From assembly GCA_900538475.1 (NCBI GenBank), contig UPYT01000021.1, positions 1-61,262 on the forward strand: DNA of 61,262 bases. Direction: 5' to 3'. The notes under the pieces are model-generated. The model saw only the letters and a list, made by a program, of their open reading frames with translations, did no database searches and had not been told where the DNA came from. Positions 1-7,593 of the stretch are shown here, in pieces. The position numbers were made by a program, and so were the translations under genes. Source of the stretch: an uncultured Clostridium sp. Its GTDB lineage: Bacteria; Bacillota; Clostridia; Lachnospirales; Lachnospiraceae. Within the stretch, counting starts at the first letter, position 1. Every line of letters begins with the position of its first letter.

Positions 1-282
1 GCGGAATATCTGCTTTACCCTCTATATTTTTGTATATGTTGTACTTACAAGGTCGCCCCAGAACAGAAAGCCCGGTCGACCTATGATAACATCCTTCGGG
101 TGGTAAAGGATCCGGAGGTATGCGATCCGATTCGCTTTTTGAGAGAGAGAGAAATTATCCATTTTCAGCGGTTCGGTGAAGTTTTAAGAGACGTTCAGGA
201 TCGTTTGAGCAGCCGCAATTTTTATGCCTTTAATCCGGCATTTGATAAGCCGCAGGCAAGAAGTGGAAAAACAGATTCTTAA
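1..282 (+). CDS. cotJC: CotJC-like manganese catalase, C-terminal part
   Basis: Partial gene running in from the left edge. From about base 60 the frame reads like the C-terminal end of CotJC, the di-manganese catalase of the spore coat: an EQKAR segment, a YDNILR helix, FLREREIIHFQRFGE (metal-site helix with E and H), and the typical SRNFYAFNPAFD ending. The first 18 or so codons (bases 1-54) instead encode a hydrophobic, aromatic and cysteine-rich stretch that does not resemble the family. The gene may be rearranged just upstream, or the edge may fall in a divergent copy. The other cotJ genes would lie to the left, outside the window. Confident on family, unsure whether it is intact. Confidence 0.75.
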   Translation, partial: AEYLLYPLYFCICCTYKVAPEQKARSTYDNILRVVKDPEVCDPIRFLREREIIHFQRFGEVLRDVQDRLSSRNFYAFNPAFDKPQARSGKTDS

Positions 283-393
283 GTATAATTTAGAATAATA
301 AATAAAAAATCCAAATATATCAGAAAATATAAAGAATAGATACAAATATAAAATATTATTAATGTTTTTATTGAAAATAAATTGAAAAATATG

Positions 394-422
394 TTGACAA
401 AATGGAAAAGTAGTGATATTAT
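394..422 (+). promoter_or_regulatory. Strong sigma-A promoter in AT-rich intergenic region
   Basis: A consensus -35 TTGACA (394-399) is followed by a 17-base spacer and -10 TATTAT (417-422). Transcription should start near 429. No protein gene begins nearby; the next start codon with a ribosome site is at 1015, and a terminator-like hairpin lies between. This promoter therefore seems to serve a short RNA or peptide unit. Confidence 0.6.
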
Positions 423-428
423 ATAACC

Positions 429-834
429 ATAAAGATAAGAACTTCTTATCCAAACAAAAGCAGAGAAACAAACATTTGATTCAAGATGCAGATGTTTGTG
501 GAGCTGAAAAGTAACAAAAGGGTTTGGCAGTTACCTCAACTTGAATAGGTTTGGAACAGAATTTCAATCAAAAGTAAATATCAAAATTTATCAGGAATCA
601 AAAGATAGGAAATATTAGGTAGTAAATATAAGATATCAGAGATAGGAAATATTCAAAGAAATGAGAATATAAAATGATAGATTATATTAAAAAATATAAA
701 TTATCTTAGATGAGAGATAAAGGAAAAGATAATATAATTTGAGTTGAAAAGATGTGAAAGACTGAAAGAAAATGCCAGGAAAGAGTCTTTATATGATAGT
801 CGTAGGAGGCTATAGATAGAGACTCTTTCTTTTT
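429..834 (+). ncRNA. Candidate non-coding transcript (promoter to terminator, no clear ORF)
   Basis: The region between the promoter at 394-422 and a hairpin plus T-run at 779-834 has no convincing coding frame. The 5' part can fold: GATAAG/CTTATC at 434-450, then an 11-bp stem formed by ACAAACATTTG (about 468-478) and CAGATGTTTGT (about 489-499, one G-U pair). The middle part is very AT-rich and repeats the 14-mer AGATAGGAAATATT near 604 and 640. The only short frames (20 aa from 486, 15 aa from 773) lack a ribosome site. The family is not recognised; it could also be a decayed gene. The RNA assignment is an inference. Confidence 0.35.
779..834 (+). terminator. Terminator-like hairpin with long loop
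   Basis: GAAAGAGTCT (779-788) pairs with AGACTCTTTC (820-829), followed by TTTTT. The 31-base loop holds an AGGAGG motif (804-809) with no start codon behind it. Confidence 0.5.
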
Positions 835-916
835 GCGCGGTATCTTTTACGCCCATCGTGCCAAATTGTCGCTGATATGTACAAAAATAAAAGATATAAT
901 TTGTATAAACTGTACA

Positions 917-987
917 TTGAAAGATTGGATGAGATGTGATATTGTATACATACAAGTTAAGTGTATACAAGTTAAAGAACCGTATAC
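917..987 (+). promoter_or_regulatory. Promoter with three evenly spaced GTATAC operators
   Basis: A promoter TTGAAA (917-922), 17-base spacer, TATTGT (940-945) precedes the SDR gene. GTATAC palindromes occur at 944-949, 963-968 and 982-987, each exactly 19 bases apart, the first touching the -10 element and the others in the 5' leader. Each sits in a related context (TGTATACA/AAGTT). This spacing suggests binding of dimers on nearly the same helix face, probably by the FCD-type GntR regulator encoded two genes on; that link is an inference. Confidence 0.6.
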
Positions 988-1014
988 AAATAAAAGAGAG
1001 AAGGAGAATGAATT

Positions 1015-1818
1015 ATGGATTACATCAACAATTATTCCCTGGAAGGCAAAGTTGCCCTGATTACTGGCGCTTCTTACGGCATTGGCTTTGCTATTGCAAA
1101 AGCTATGGCAGGTGCTGGAGCAACTATCGTTTTTAATGATATTAAGCAGGAGCTGGTGGACAAGGGTGTTGCTGCCTATGCTGAGATTGGTATTAAAGCT
1201 CATGGCTATGTATGTGACGTTACCAACGAGGATGCTGTAAATGCAATGGTTGCTCAGATCGAAAACGAGGTTGGCGTGGTTGATATTCTGGTAAATAATG
1301 CAGGTATCATCAAGAGAATCCCGATGATCGAAATGTCTGCAAAGGATTTCCGTCAGGTTATTGATGTAGACTTAAATGCTCCGTTTATCGTATCTAAGGC
1401 TGTTATCCCGTCTATGATTAAGAAGGGTCACGGCAAGATTATCAACATCTGCTCTATGATGTCTGAGTTTGGTCGTGAGACCGTATCTGCTTATGCAGCA
1501 GCAAAGGGCGGCTTAAAGATGCTGACCAGAAATATTTGTTCTGAGTACGGCGAGCACAACATTCAGTGTAACGGTATTGGACCTGGCTACATTGCTACTC
1601 CTCAGACAGCTCCGCTGCGTGAGAAGCAGGCTGATGGTTCCAGACATCCGTTTGACCAGTTTATCGTAAGCAAGACTCCGGCTGGCCGCTGGGGCGAGGC
1701 AGAGGATCTGGGCGGACCGGCAGTATTCCTGGCATCTGACGCTTCTAACTTTGTAAACGGACAGATTCTGTACGTAGATGGCGGTATTCAGGCTTATATT
1801 GGAAAGCAGCCGTCCTAA
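1015..1818 (+). CDS. SDR-family dehydrogenase, probable gluconate 5-dehydrogenase/KduD-like
   Basis: Classical short-chain dehydrogenase of 267 aa, a cytosolic NAD(P)-dependent oxidoreductase. The Rossmann motif TGASYGIG is at residues 17-24, NNAG near 93-96, catalytic Ser in the ICSMMS segment near 145, and YAAAKGG supplies Tyr and Lys near 160-164. Closest in character to gluconate 5-dehydrogenase and 2-dehydro-3-deoxygluconate dehydrogenases that reduce keto sugar acids in uronate or gluconate use; the exact substrate cannot be read from sequence. AAGGAG lies about 8 bases before the ATG. Codon use is strongly biased to GCT/GGT/CTG types, suggesting high expression. A GntR-FCD regulator follows by 73 bases in the same direction, which fits sugar-acid control. 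No partner enzymes are in the window. Confidence 0.85.
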   Translation: MDYINNYSLEGKVALITGASYGIGFAIAKAMAGAGATIVFNDIKQELVDKGVAAYAEIGIKAHGYVCDVTNEDAVNAMVAQIENEVGVVDILVNNAGIIKRIPMIEMSAKDFRQVIDVDLNAPFIVSKAVIPSMIKKGHGKIINICSMMSEFGRETVSAYAAAKGGLKMLTRNICSEYGEHNIQCNGIGPGYIATPQTAPLREKQADGSRHPFDQFIVSKTPAGRWGEAEDLGGPAVFLASDASNFVNGQILYVDGGIQAYIGKQPS

Positions 1819-1891
1819 TCTGATTTTAAAAATCGATTTCGCAGGCAGATCCGCAAGCTGAGCCTGCAGGATAGCAAAAGGAGGAAGACGC

Positions 1892-2590
1892 ATGGGCGAA
1901 AAGTGTTATAAGAATCGCGGCGACTATGTATTCGACATGCTGAAGCAGGAAATTCTTTCTTTAGAGCTGAAACCTGGACAGGCAATCAGTGAAAATGAAA
2001 TCTGCAGCCGGTTTGACGTTTCCCGGACTCCGGTCCGGGAAGCTCTTCGGAGACTGCAGGAGCAGGGGTTTGTGAATACGATTCCGTATTCGGGAACTTA
2101 TGTGACACTTCTCAATCTGGATAATATCCGGCAGATGATTTATATGAGGGTTGCAGTTGAACTGATGGTGATGCGCGATTTTATGGAAGTGGCGACGCCT
2201 CTTCTTTATGAGGAAATACGTCATCAGATTCGGTGCCAGGAGCTTTTGATTCAGGAGCCAGGATTTGAGCCGGAACAGTTTTACAGTATGGATGCCCAGA
2301 TGCATGGTTTGTGGTTTTGTGCTATAGGCAAGACGAAGCTGTGGGATTTTATACAGGCTCAGCAGCTGCATTATACCAGATTCCGCATGTTGGATTTTGT
2401 TACAGAAACAGATTTTACCCGTATTATCCGGGAGCACAAACAGCTTCTGGAGTTTTTGGAAAAGAAGGATGAAAAGGGGCTGGAGGAGGCATTAAAGGCC
2501 CATCTTTACATTAGTATGACCCGGATGAAATATGCGATTGAAGTAGAATATAAGGATTATTTTGAGGTAGTCAATGGCAGCGAAAGCTAA
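1892..2590 (+). CDS. GntR-family transcriptional regulator (FadR/FCD type)
   Basis: A 232-aa regulator with an N-terminal winged helix-turn-helix (about residues 8-75; the recognition segment CSRFDVSRTPVREALRRL is typical of GntR) and a C-terminal all-helical FCD ligand domain (about 85-215) that in this family binds small carboxylates or sugar acids, often with a metal. The ribosome site AGGAGGA stands 6-7 bases before the ATG. Placed directly after the dehydrogenase gene, it most likely controls that unit through the GTATAC sites at 944-987. Effector unknown. Confidence 0.9.
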   Translation: MGEKCYKNRGDYVFDMLKQEILSLELKPGQAISENEICSRFDVSRTPVREALRRLQEQGFVNTIPYSGTYVTLLNLDNIRQMIYMRVAVELMVMRDFMEVATPLLYEEIRHQIRCQELLIQEPGFEPEQFYSMDAQMHGLWFCAIGKTKLWDFIQAQQLHYTRFRMLDFVTETDFTRIIREHKQLLEFLEKKDEKGLEEALKAHLYISMTRMKYAIEVEYKDYFEVVNGSES

Positions 2591-2773
2591 AAATGGCTGC
2601 CTCTTTCTTTGTTATTGCCTTTCGGTGGGAAGAAGCTGTTTACGACAGGAGATGAAACAAAGAAGGGGTTGAAAGCAGAGATTTCATTTACAAGGTTTTA
2701 ATTTATAGCACAGCTATAATGACAGAGAGGGAAAGTTCTGATATAATTTTATAGAGAAACTAGAGTCTAGAAA

Positions 2774-3121
2774 ATGCCAAAAAGTGCAGAAGGGAGTTGG
2801 GATGGCATAAACCAATATCCTCATATTGACATGTATAAAACTGGACAGAATATGAAAAATATGATGCAGAGAAGGGGCTTGACTGTCCGTAATCTGCAGG
2901 AATATTTGAAATTGGCAACTCCTCAGAGTATTTATCACTGGTTTGAAGGGAGAAATCTGCCCACAATTGACAATTTATATGCACTGAGTGCATTGTTCCA
3001 TGTACCAGTCGATGCTTTGATTTGTGGAAATAGAGAGGAAAATTATCGGTTTTCCAGAATGGGAGGAAGCATTTGGCTGCGTTCTTATTACCTTAGTTAT
3101 CGGGAGTTTTATTGGAAATAG
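2774..3121 (+). CDS. XRE-type helix-turn-helix protein
   Basis: Small DNA-binding protein of up to 115 aa. Residues about 24-80 form a Cro/C1-type helix-turn-helix (NMKNMMQRRGLTVRNLQEYL, then SIYHWFEGRNLPTIDNLYALSALFHVPVDALI). The start is uncertain: the ATG at 2774 has no ribosome site, and the in-frame ATG at 2831 (giving 96 aa) has none either. The short tail after the domain is rich in Tyr and Arg. Imperfect copies of CAGCTATAATGACA flank the gene at 2711-2724 and 3144-3157 (13 of 14 bases match), possibly operators. Stand-alone gene of unknown target. Confidence 0.7.
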   Translation: MPKSAEGSWDGINQYPHIDMYKTGQNMKNMMQRRGLTVRNLQEYLKLATPQSIYHWFEGRNLPTIDNLYALSALFHVPVDALICGNREENYRFSRMGGSIWLRSYYLSYREFYWK

Positions 3122-3161
3122 GCACAAGAGACAGATTATACTACAGCTACAATGACAAATA

Positions 3162-3216
3162 AAAAAACATCCTTTAAAATAATTTTACAAGAGATTATTC
3201 TAAAGGATGTTTTTTC
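3162..3216 (+). terminator. Bidirectional terminator after XRE gene
   Basis: AAAAAACATCCTTTA (3162-3176) pairs perfectly with TAAAGGATGTTTTTT (3201-3215); the A- and T-runs on both flanks would allow termination on either strand. Confidence 0.85.
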
Positions 3217-3221
3217 TATGC

Positions 3222-3342
3222 CATAGGGAAGTGCGCCCTATGACATAAAAACGCTCCGCGAGGATCGCCGTGCGACGGAAGAGAATTTTGTCGCAGAAGC
3301 GACCCGCCGCAGGCGGAGAAGTTCGCGAGCGAGCTTCTTTTT
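3222..3342. repeat. GC-rich mosaic of small hairpins, likely dispersed intergenic repeat
   Basis: Four short perfect or near-perfect inverted repeats are packed together: CATAGGG/CCCTATG (3222-3242), GTCGC-AGAA-GCGAC (3290-3303), CCGCC-GCA-GGCGG (3304-3316), GAAGTTCGC-GA-GCGAGCTTC (3318-3337) followed by T5. Composition is much richer in G+C than the flanks. The structure resembles REP-like or palindromic intergenic repeats. The last hairpin could also terminate transcription. Copy number elsewhere cannot be tested here. Confidence 0.45.
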
Positions 3343-3412
3343 CATGAGATATGCCCGGAAACATCAGGATCTCATCTAAAAATATTTTAGAATTTGGAGA
3401 GGGAGGATGAAA

Positions 3413-3877
3413 ATGCAGCCAAAAACACAGAGGAAACACAACGCGGCGAGACTATTTTTTATATGTTGTCTGATTGAGTATATAGCCAGACAAACAAAGA
3501 ATTTGCGATCAGATGTTGTAAATGCATTGGGGAAAAGGAAAATAAAGCTTATTTTTGATTCGTCTTCCGGCTGGTACTGTTTTGACAATATGGAACAGGT
3601 GTGTGCGGAGCTTATCGGGGAGTGCAGGATAGCAGAGGGGAATTTTGATAATGTGGGAGACTGTCGATATCCTGTCCCCACTTATTGGGAGATAGGGAAG
3701 GTTTATCAAAAGCTGATCCAAAAGGTTACGGATATAACACAGGGAGATTTGTTTGAGGTGCTGATCAAGGTGTATCATTCTTTTATCAGCAGGAAGATAG
3801 ATGATTACAACAGCGGCGCCTATCTGGAAAATACGGTCTATTTGCTGGAGTGTTTTTTGAAAAACAGAATAATATAG
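3413..3877 (+). CDS. Conserved hypothetical protein
   Basis: Protein of 154 aa with no recognised catalytic motif. It is mostly helical and looks cytosolic, with an N-terminal basic stretch, then IEYIARQTKNLRSDVVNALGK, a central Tyr/Cys-containing part and a C-terminal helix pair. The sequence pattern reminds me of an unnamed family common in gut Clostridia. Two in-frame start codons lie six bases apart: the ATG at 3407 abuts GGAGG, whereas the ATG at 3413 has it at 6 bases, so 3413 is chosen. Stand-alone gene between a repeat element and the CoA-disulfide reductase gene. Function unknown. Confidence 0.7.
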   Translation: MQPKTQRKHNAARLFFICCLIEYIARQTKNLRSDVVNALGKRKIKLIFDSSSGWYCFDNMEQVCAELIGECRIAEGNFDNVGDCRYPVPTYWEIGKVYQKLIQKVTDITQGDLFEVLIKVYHSFISRKIDDYNSGAYLENTVYLLECFLKNRII

Positions 3878-4084
3878 AATATTTCTCATTCTATATCGGT
3901 AAAAAAAGAAAAAATTTAGAAAAAATAGAAATTACAACAAACTTTCTGTTATAATAAGAAAAGCGGGATCCATATCGGATGAATGGTGAGAGAATCGAAT
4001 AAAAACTTCTCATTTTCGCAAAACAAAATGTGGAAGCAGACTGTTGGGAGACAGAGCTTTTCGAAGAGAAAGGAGTTGTAATTT

Positions 4085-5764
4085 ATGAAAGTAATCATTG
4101 TTGGAGGCGTAGCAGGAGGCGCGGGAACTGCAGCCCGTCTCAGAAGAAATGATGAGAGTGCAGAGATTATCATAATGGAACGCGGACAGTATATTTCTTA
4201 TGCAAACTGTGGGCTCCCCTATTATGTAGGAGGGGTGATTACAGATAAAGGAGCTCTGCAGCTGCAGACTCCAGAGCGATTTCATCAGAGATTCGGCGTA
4301 GATGTGAGGACAGAAAGTGAGGTTCTGTCTGTAAACTGTGCCAATAAAACTGTGACGGTTCGTCATGGAAATCAGATGTGCGAAGAAACCTATGATAAGC
4401 TTGTGCTTTCTCCGGGCGCGGCGCCCATTCGCCCTGCGATACCGGGAATAGAGAAAAATCATGTATTTACTTTAAGAAATATTCCGGATACTTATGCTAT
4501 TTATGATCATGTGAAAGCAGAAAAGCCCAGAAGCTGTGCAGTGATCGGAGCCGGTTTTATTGGACTGGAAATGGCAGAAAATCTTGCAGAGCAGGGGATT
4601 CATGTATCGGTAGTAGAGGGGGCCTCCCATGTAATGCCTCCTATTGATATGGATATGGCTCATCAGGTACATAATTATATCCGTTCAAAGGGAATCCGTC
4701 TTTATCTGGGTCAGATCTGCACTGCCATGGATGAAGATGGTGTGATTTTGAAGAATGGGGATAAGGTTCAGGCTGACATGGTGATTTTAAGTATTGGAGT
4801 GCGTCCAGACACAGATTTTTTGAAGAACAGTGGTATTGCCTTAGGTACCCGGGGCGAAATCCTTGTAAATAATTACATGGAAACCAGTCAGCCGGATGTA
4901 TATGCACTGGGAGATGCTGTCAGTGTGCGCCATGTGGTCAGCGGAGAACAGGTATTGATTCCTTTGGCTTCACCTGCTAATAAGCAGGGACGAATTGTGG
5001 GAGACAATCTCTGCGGAAGAAAACGGAGATATGAGGGAAGCCAGGGAACCTCTATTATGAAATTTTTTGATTTGACAGTTGCTGTTACAGGAGAAAAAGA
5101 GGAAGCACTGCAGGCCCGCGGGCAAAGCTACCAGAAGGTCATCACGACCTCAGCCTCTCAGGCCGGATATTATCCGGGAGGTGAAATGATGACGGTAAAG
5201 ACCTTATTTGTTCCAGAAACAGGGCGTATTCTGGGATGCCAGATTGTAGGTGGAAAAGGTGTAGATAAACGTATTGACGATATGGCCAATGCAGTTCGGT
5301 TTGGCATGACCTGCTTTGATCTTCAAGAGATGGAACTTGCCTATGCACCGCCGTTTTCTTCCGCAAAGGATCCAGTCAATATGGCAGGTTATGTTATTGG
5401 AAATGTGGTAGAAGGATTGATGAAGCCATTTTATATTGAGAATCTGGATCAGATTCCGGATACGGCGATTCGTCTGGATGTTCGCACTCCCGAAGAATGT
5501 GCCGGAGGCATGATGCCTGGCTTTATCAATATTCCTCTGGATTCTCTGAGAGAACGGCTGGACGAACTGGATGCAGAAAGAGAAGTGTATATTACATGCC
5601 AGATCGGACTGCGCGGTTATTTGGCACAGCGCATTCTTGAGCAGCATGGCTTCCGTACCTGGAATCTGGTTGGAGGATACCGTCTGTATGATATGATGCA
5701 GAAGGATTTGGATGCCATGGCTGCTGTAGCAGGAATGTGTACAGAGTGCGGAAAGGAAATTTAG
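4085..5764 (+). CDS. CoA-disulfide reductase-type FAD oxidoreductase with C-terminal rhodanese domain
   Basis: Flavoprotein of 559 aa. The N-terminal FAD motif is VGGVAGGAG (residues 6-14), the redox Cys42 sits in YANCGLPYYVGG, and a second dinucleotide motif (GAGFIGLEMAENL) lies near 155-167. The NADH oxidase/CoA-disulfide reductase dimer domain follows to about 445. A rhodanese domain (about 455-545) has its Cys505 in the active loop CQIGLRGY. Such fusions reduce CoA disulfides, persulfides or polysulfides with NAD(P)H; here that would give thiol or sulfane-sulfur defence in the cytosol. The protein ends in a short CTECGKEI tail, a possible extra redox or metal pair. AAAGGAG stands 9 bases before the ATG. 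Stand-alone, convergent with the antiporter. Confidence 0.88.
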   Translation: MKVIIVGGVAGGAGTAARLRRNDESAEIIIMERGQYISYANCGLPYYVGGVITDKGALQLQTPERFHQRFGVDVRTESEVLSVNCANKTVTVRHGNQMCEETYDKLVLSPGAAPIRPAIPGIEKNHVFTLRNIPDTYAIYDHVKAEKPRSCAVIGAGFIGLEMAENLAEQGIHVSVVEGASHVMPPIDMDMAHQVHNYIRSKGIRLYLGQICTAMDEDGVILKNGDKVQADMVILSIGVRPDTDFLKNSGIALGTRGEILVNNYMETSQPDVYALGDAVSVRHVVSGEQVLIPLASPANKQGRIVGDNLCGRKRRYEGSQGTSIMKFFDLTVAVTGEKEEALQARGQSYQKVITTSASQAGYYPGGEMMTVKTLFVPETGRILGCQIVGGKGVDKRIDDMANAVRFGMTCFDLQEMELAYAPPFSSAKDPVNMAGYVIGNVVEGLMKPFYIENLDQIPDTAIRLDVRTPEECAGGMMPGFINIPLDSLRERLDELDAEREVYITCQIGLRGYLAQRILEQHGFRTWNLVGGYRLYDMMQKDLDAMAAVAGMCTECGKEI

Positions 5765-5794
5765 TTTCCAGTATCTCTGCGGGTATTCTGGTTA

Positions 5795-7411
5795 TTACCG
5801 CAGCGCATTGACAACAATTGTGTCGCCCTCTTGAATTATGGTTTGACCTCCTGGGATAATAGTTTCAGTTCCGCGCCGAATCAGGATAGCCAGAGAATTT
5901 TTTGGGAGAGACAGTTCACGGATGGTTTTTCCGCACCATTCATGGCCCCTGGAAACAAAGGTTTCAGTTAGATGGATGCTGTCTTCGTCCCGATATGCGG
6001 AAGCGCCCAATACCAGCACATCGCCCTCCTGTATCATGGTTTTTCCGTTGGGAACAATATTTTCCCCGGTGCGTCGTAAAAAGACCAGGAGGGTTCCCGG
6101 GGGCAGGTTCAGTTCGCTGACAAGTTTCCGGTTCCAAGGATGTTCTTTCTGAATAGGGATGCTGATGAAGCGGACATCGGTTTCTTCCGTGTAGTCGTTG
6201 AAGGTTGTGAGGATGTTTCCTGTTTCATCCAGCATATCTGTCTTTTTTGCAAACCAGGGAAGCAGGGTTCCCTGAATGGAAATTGACAGAAGAACAATGC
6301 AGAAAACCATGTGAAACAGATCGTGTTCCATGGAAATACCGCTCATGGCTGCCATAATGGCAAATACAATGGAAGCAGCTCCTCTCAGTCCGGCCCAGGA
6401 TATAAGCATTTGTTGTTTCAGAGACGCTTTCAAGGGAGTGAGAAGCAGGGCAGTGGCTGCAGGGCGGGCAACCAGTGTGAGAAATGCAGCAACAGCAAGA
6501 GAAGGAAGCCATACAGCCGCAATCTTTGATGGAAAGGACAAAAGTCCCAGGATAAAGAAGATCATCATCTGCATGAGGCTGGTCAGTCCGTCAAAAAAGC
6601 TGACCAGTCCTTTTTTATTTCTTAAAGAATGATTACCCAGAAGAATACCCACCAGATAAGCACTCAGATATCCGTTTCCCCCGATGGCGGAGGGAAGAGC
6701 GTAGGAAAGAAGCGCAATGGAGAGAACAAAGGCTGCATCAAACCCATTGATAGTAAAAGAAAAATGATCTAGAAACCATCGGCCTGCCAGGGCGATGACA
6801 ATTCCACAGAACAGTCCAAAAAACACCTGGAAAAAGGCAGTAGTGAGAATCTGAAACGGAAGTTCTCCTGCGGAGGCGGAACCATTCATGGCAGAGAGAA
6901 GGATCAGTGTCAGCATATACGCAAAGGGATCGTTGCTTCCGCTTTCTATTTCCAAAAGAGAGTCTGTACTGTATTTCAGAGAAAGTTTTTGGGAACGGAG
7001 AACGGAGAAGACGCTTGCTGCGTCAGTGGAACTGAGGACTGCGCCGGCAAGAAGGCCTTCCATTAAACGAAATCCCAGAATAAGATGACAAAAAATTCCG
7101 GTCAGGACAGCAGTGAGTATCGTTCCCAGAGAGGAGAGAAGAATCGCTTTTCCGGCGATTGGGCGGGCAGCTTTCCATCGTGTTCCGAATCCGCCGTAAA
7201 ACATAATAAAAATAAGAGCAACTGTGCAGAAATCTGAAGCAAATCTGAAATTATCAAAAGGAATTCTAAAAAGTCCCTCTGATCCAAATGCCATACCAAG
7301 TCCGATAAAAGCCAGAAGCATGGGAATTCCAAACCGGCTGGTGATGCGGTTTGCCAGTATACAGGCAATAATGACTGTAGAACCTAACAAAAGCAATTGA
7401 TTCAAATCCAC
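5795..7411 (-). CDS. Potassium (sodium)/proton antiporter, NhaP2/CvrA-like, with RCK-C domains
   Basis: Integral membrane exchanger of 538 aa. About 12-13 hydrophobic segments fill residues 1-395; the CPA1 core motif SSTDAASVFSVL followed by EIESGSNDPFAYML (ion-binding Asp) is clear. Two TrkA-C (RCK-C) domains follow at about 405-470 and 480-538, each with an EGD motif (MIQEGDVLVLGA, IIQEGDTIVVNA), which in this family bind nucleotides and gate transport. Role: exchange of K+ or Na+ for protons for pH and volume control. The start is a GTG at 7411 with GGAGG unusually close; TTG at 7405 has better spacing, so the N-terminus may be two residues shorter. Confidence 0.88.
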   Translation of the reverse strand: MDLNQLLLLGSTVIIACILANRITSRFGIPMLLAFIGLGMAFGSEGLFRIPFDNFRFASDFCTVALIFIMFYGGFGTRWKAARPIAGKAILLSSLGTILTAVLTGIFCHLILGFRLMEGLLAGAVLSSTDAASVFSVLRSQKLSLKYSTDSLLEIESGSNDPFAYMLTLILLSAMNGSASAGELPFQILTTAFFQVFFGLFCGIVIALAGRWFLDHFSFTINGFDAAFVLSIALLSYALPSAIGGNGYLSAYLVGILLGNHSLRNKKGLVSFFDGLTSLMQMMIFFILGLLSFPSKIAAVWLPSLAVAAFLTLVARPAATALLLTPLKASLKQQMLISWAGLRGAASIVFAIMAAMSGISMEHDLFHMVFCIVLLSISIQGTLLPWFAKKTDMLDETGNILTTFNDYTEETDVRFISIPIQKEHPWNRKLVSELNLPPGTLLVFLRRTGENIVPNGKTMIQEGDVLVLGASAYRDEDSIHLTETFVSRGHEWCGKTIRELSLPKNSLAILIRRGTETIIPGGQTIIQEGDTIVVNALR

Positions 7412-7593
7412 ATCCTCCCTTTAAAAGTATGTTATGAAAGTTAAAGTATAACAGAAAGAAATGGAAGGAGAAAGAATTCCGGCGCTAAAATTGCGTTAAG
7501 GAGTGGTAATCTGCGGACTTGAAAAATAGAACGGGCACGAGGCAGGCTGTGTTTACATATACTTCTATTAAGTATGCTTTAAGGCGGATATTT

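Noticed and set aside
486..548. 20-aa frame inside the orphan transcript
   Set aside because: No ribosome site before its ATG and it overlaps the 3' arm of the hairpin; not supported as a gene.
3200..3439. 79-codon minus-strand frame through the hairpin repeat
   Set aside because: Runs across a terminator and repeat with no ribosome site; a product of the repeat's composition.
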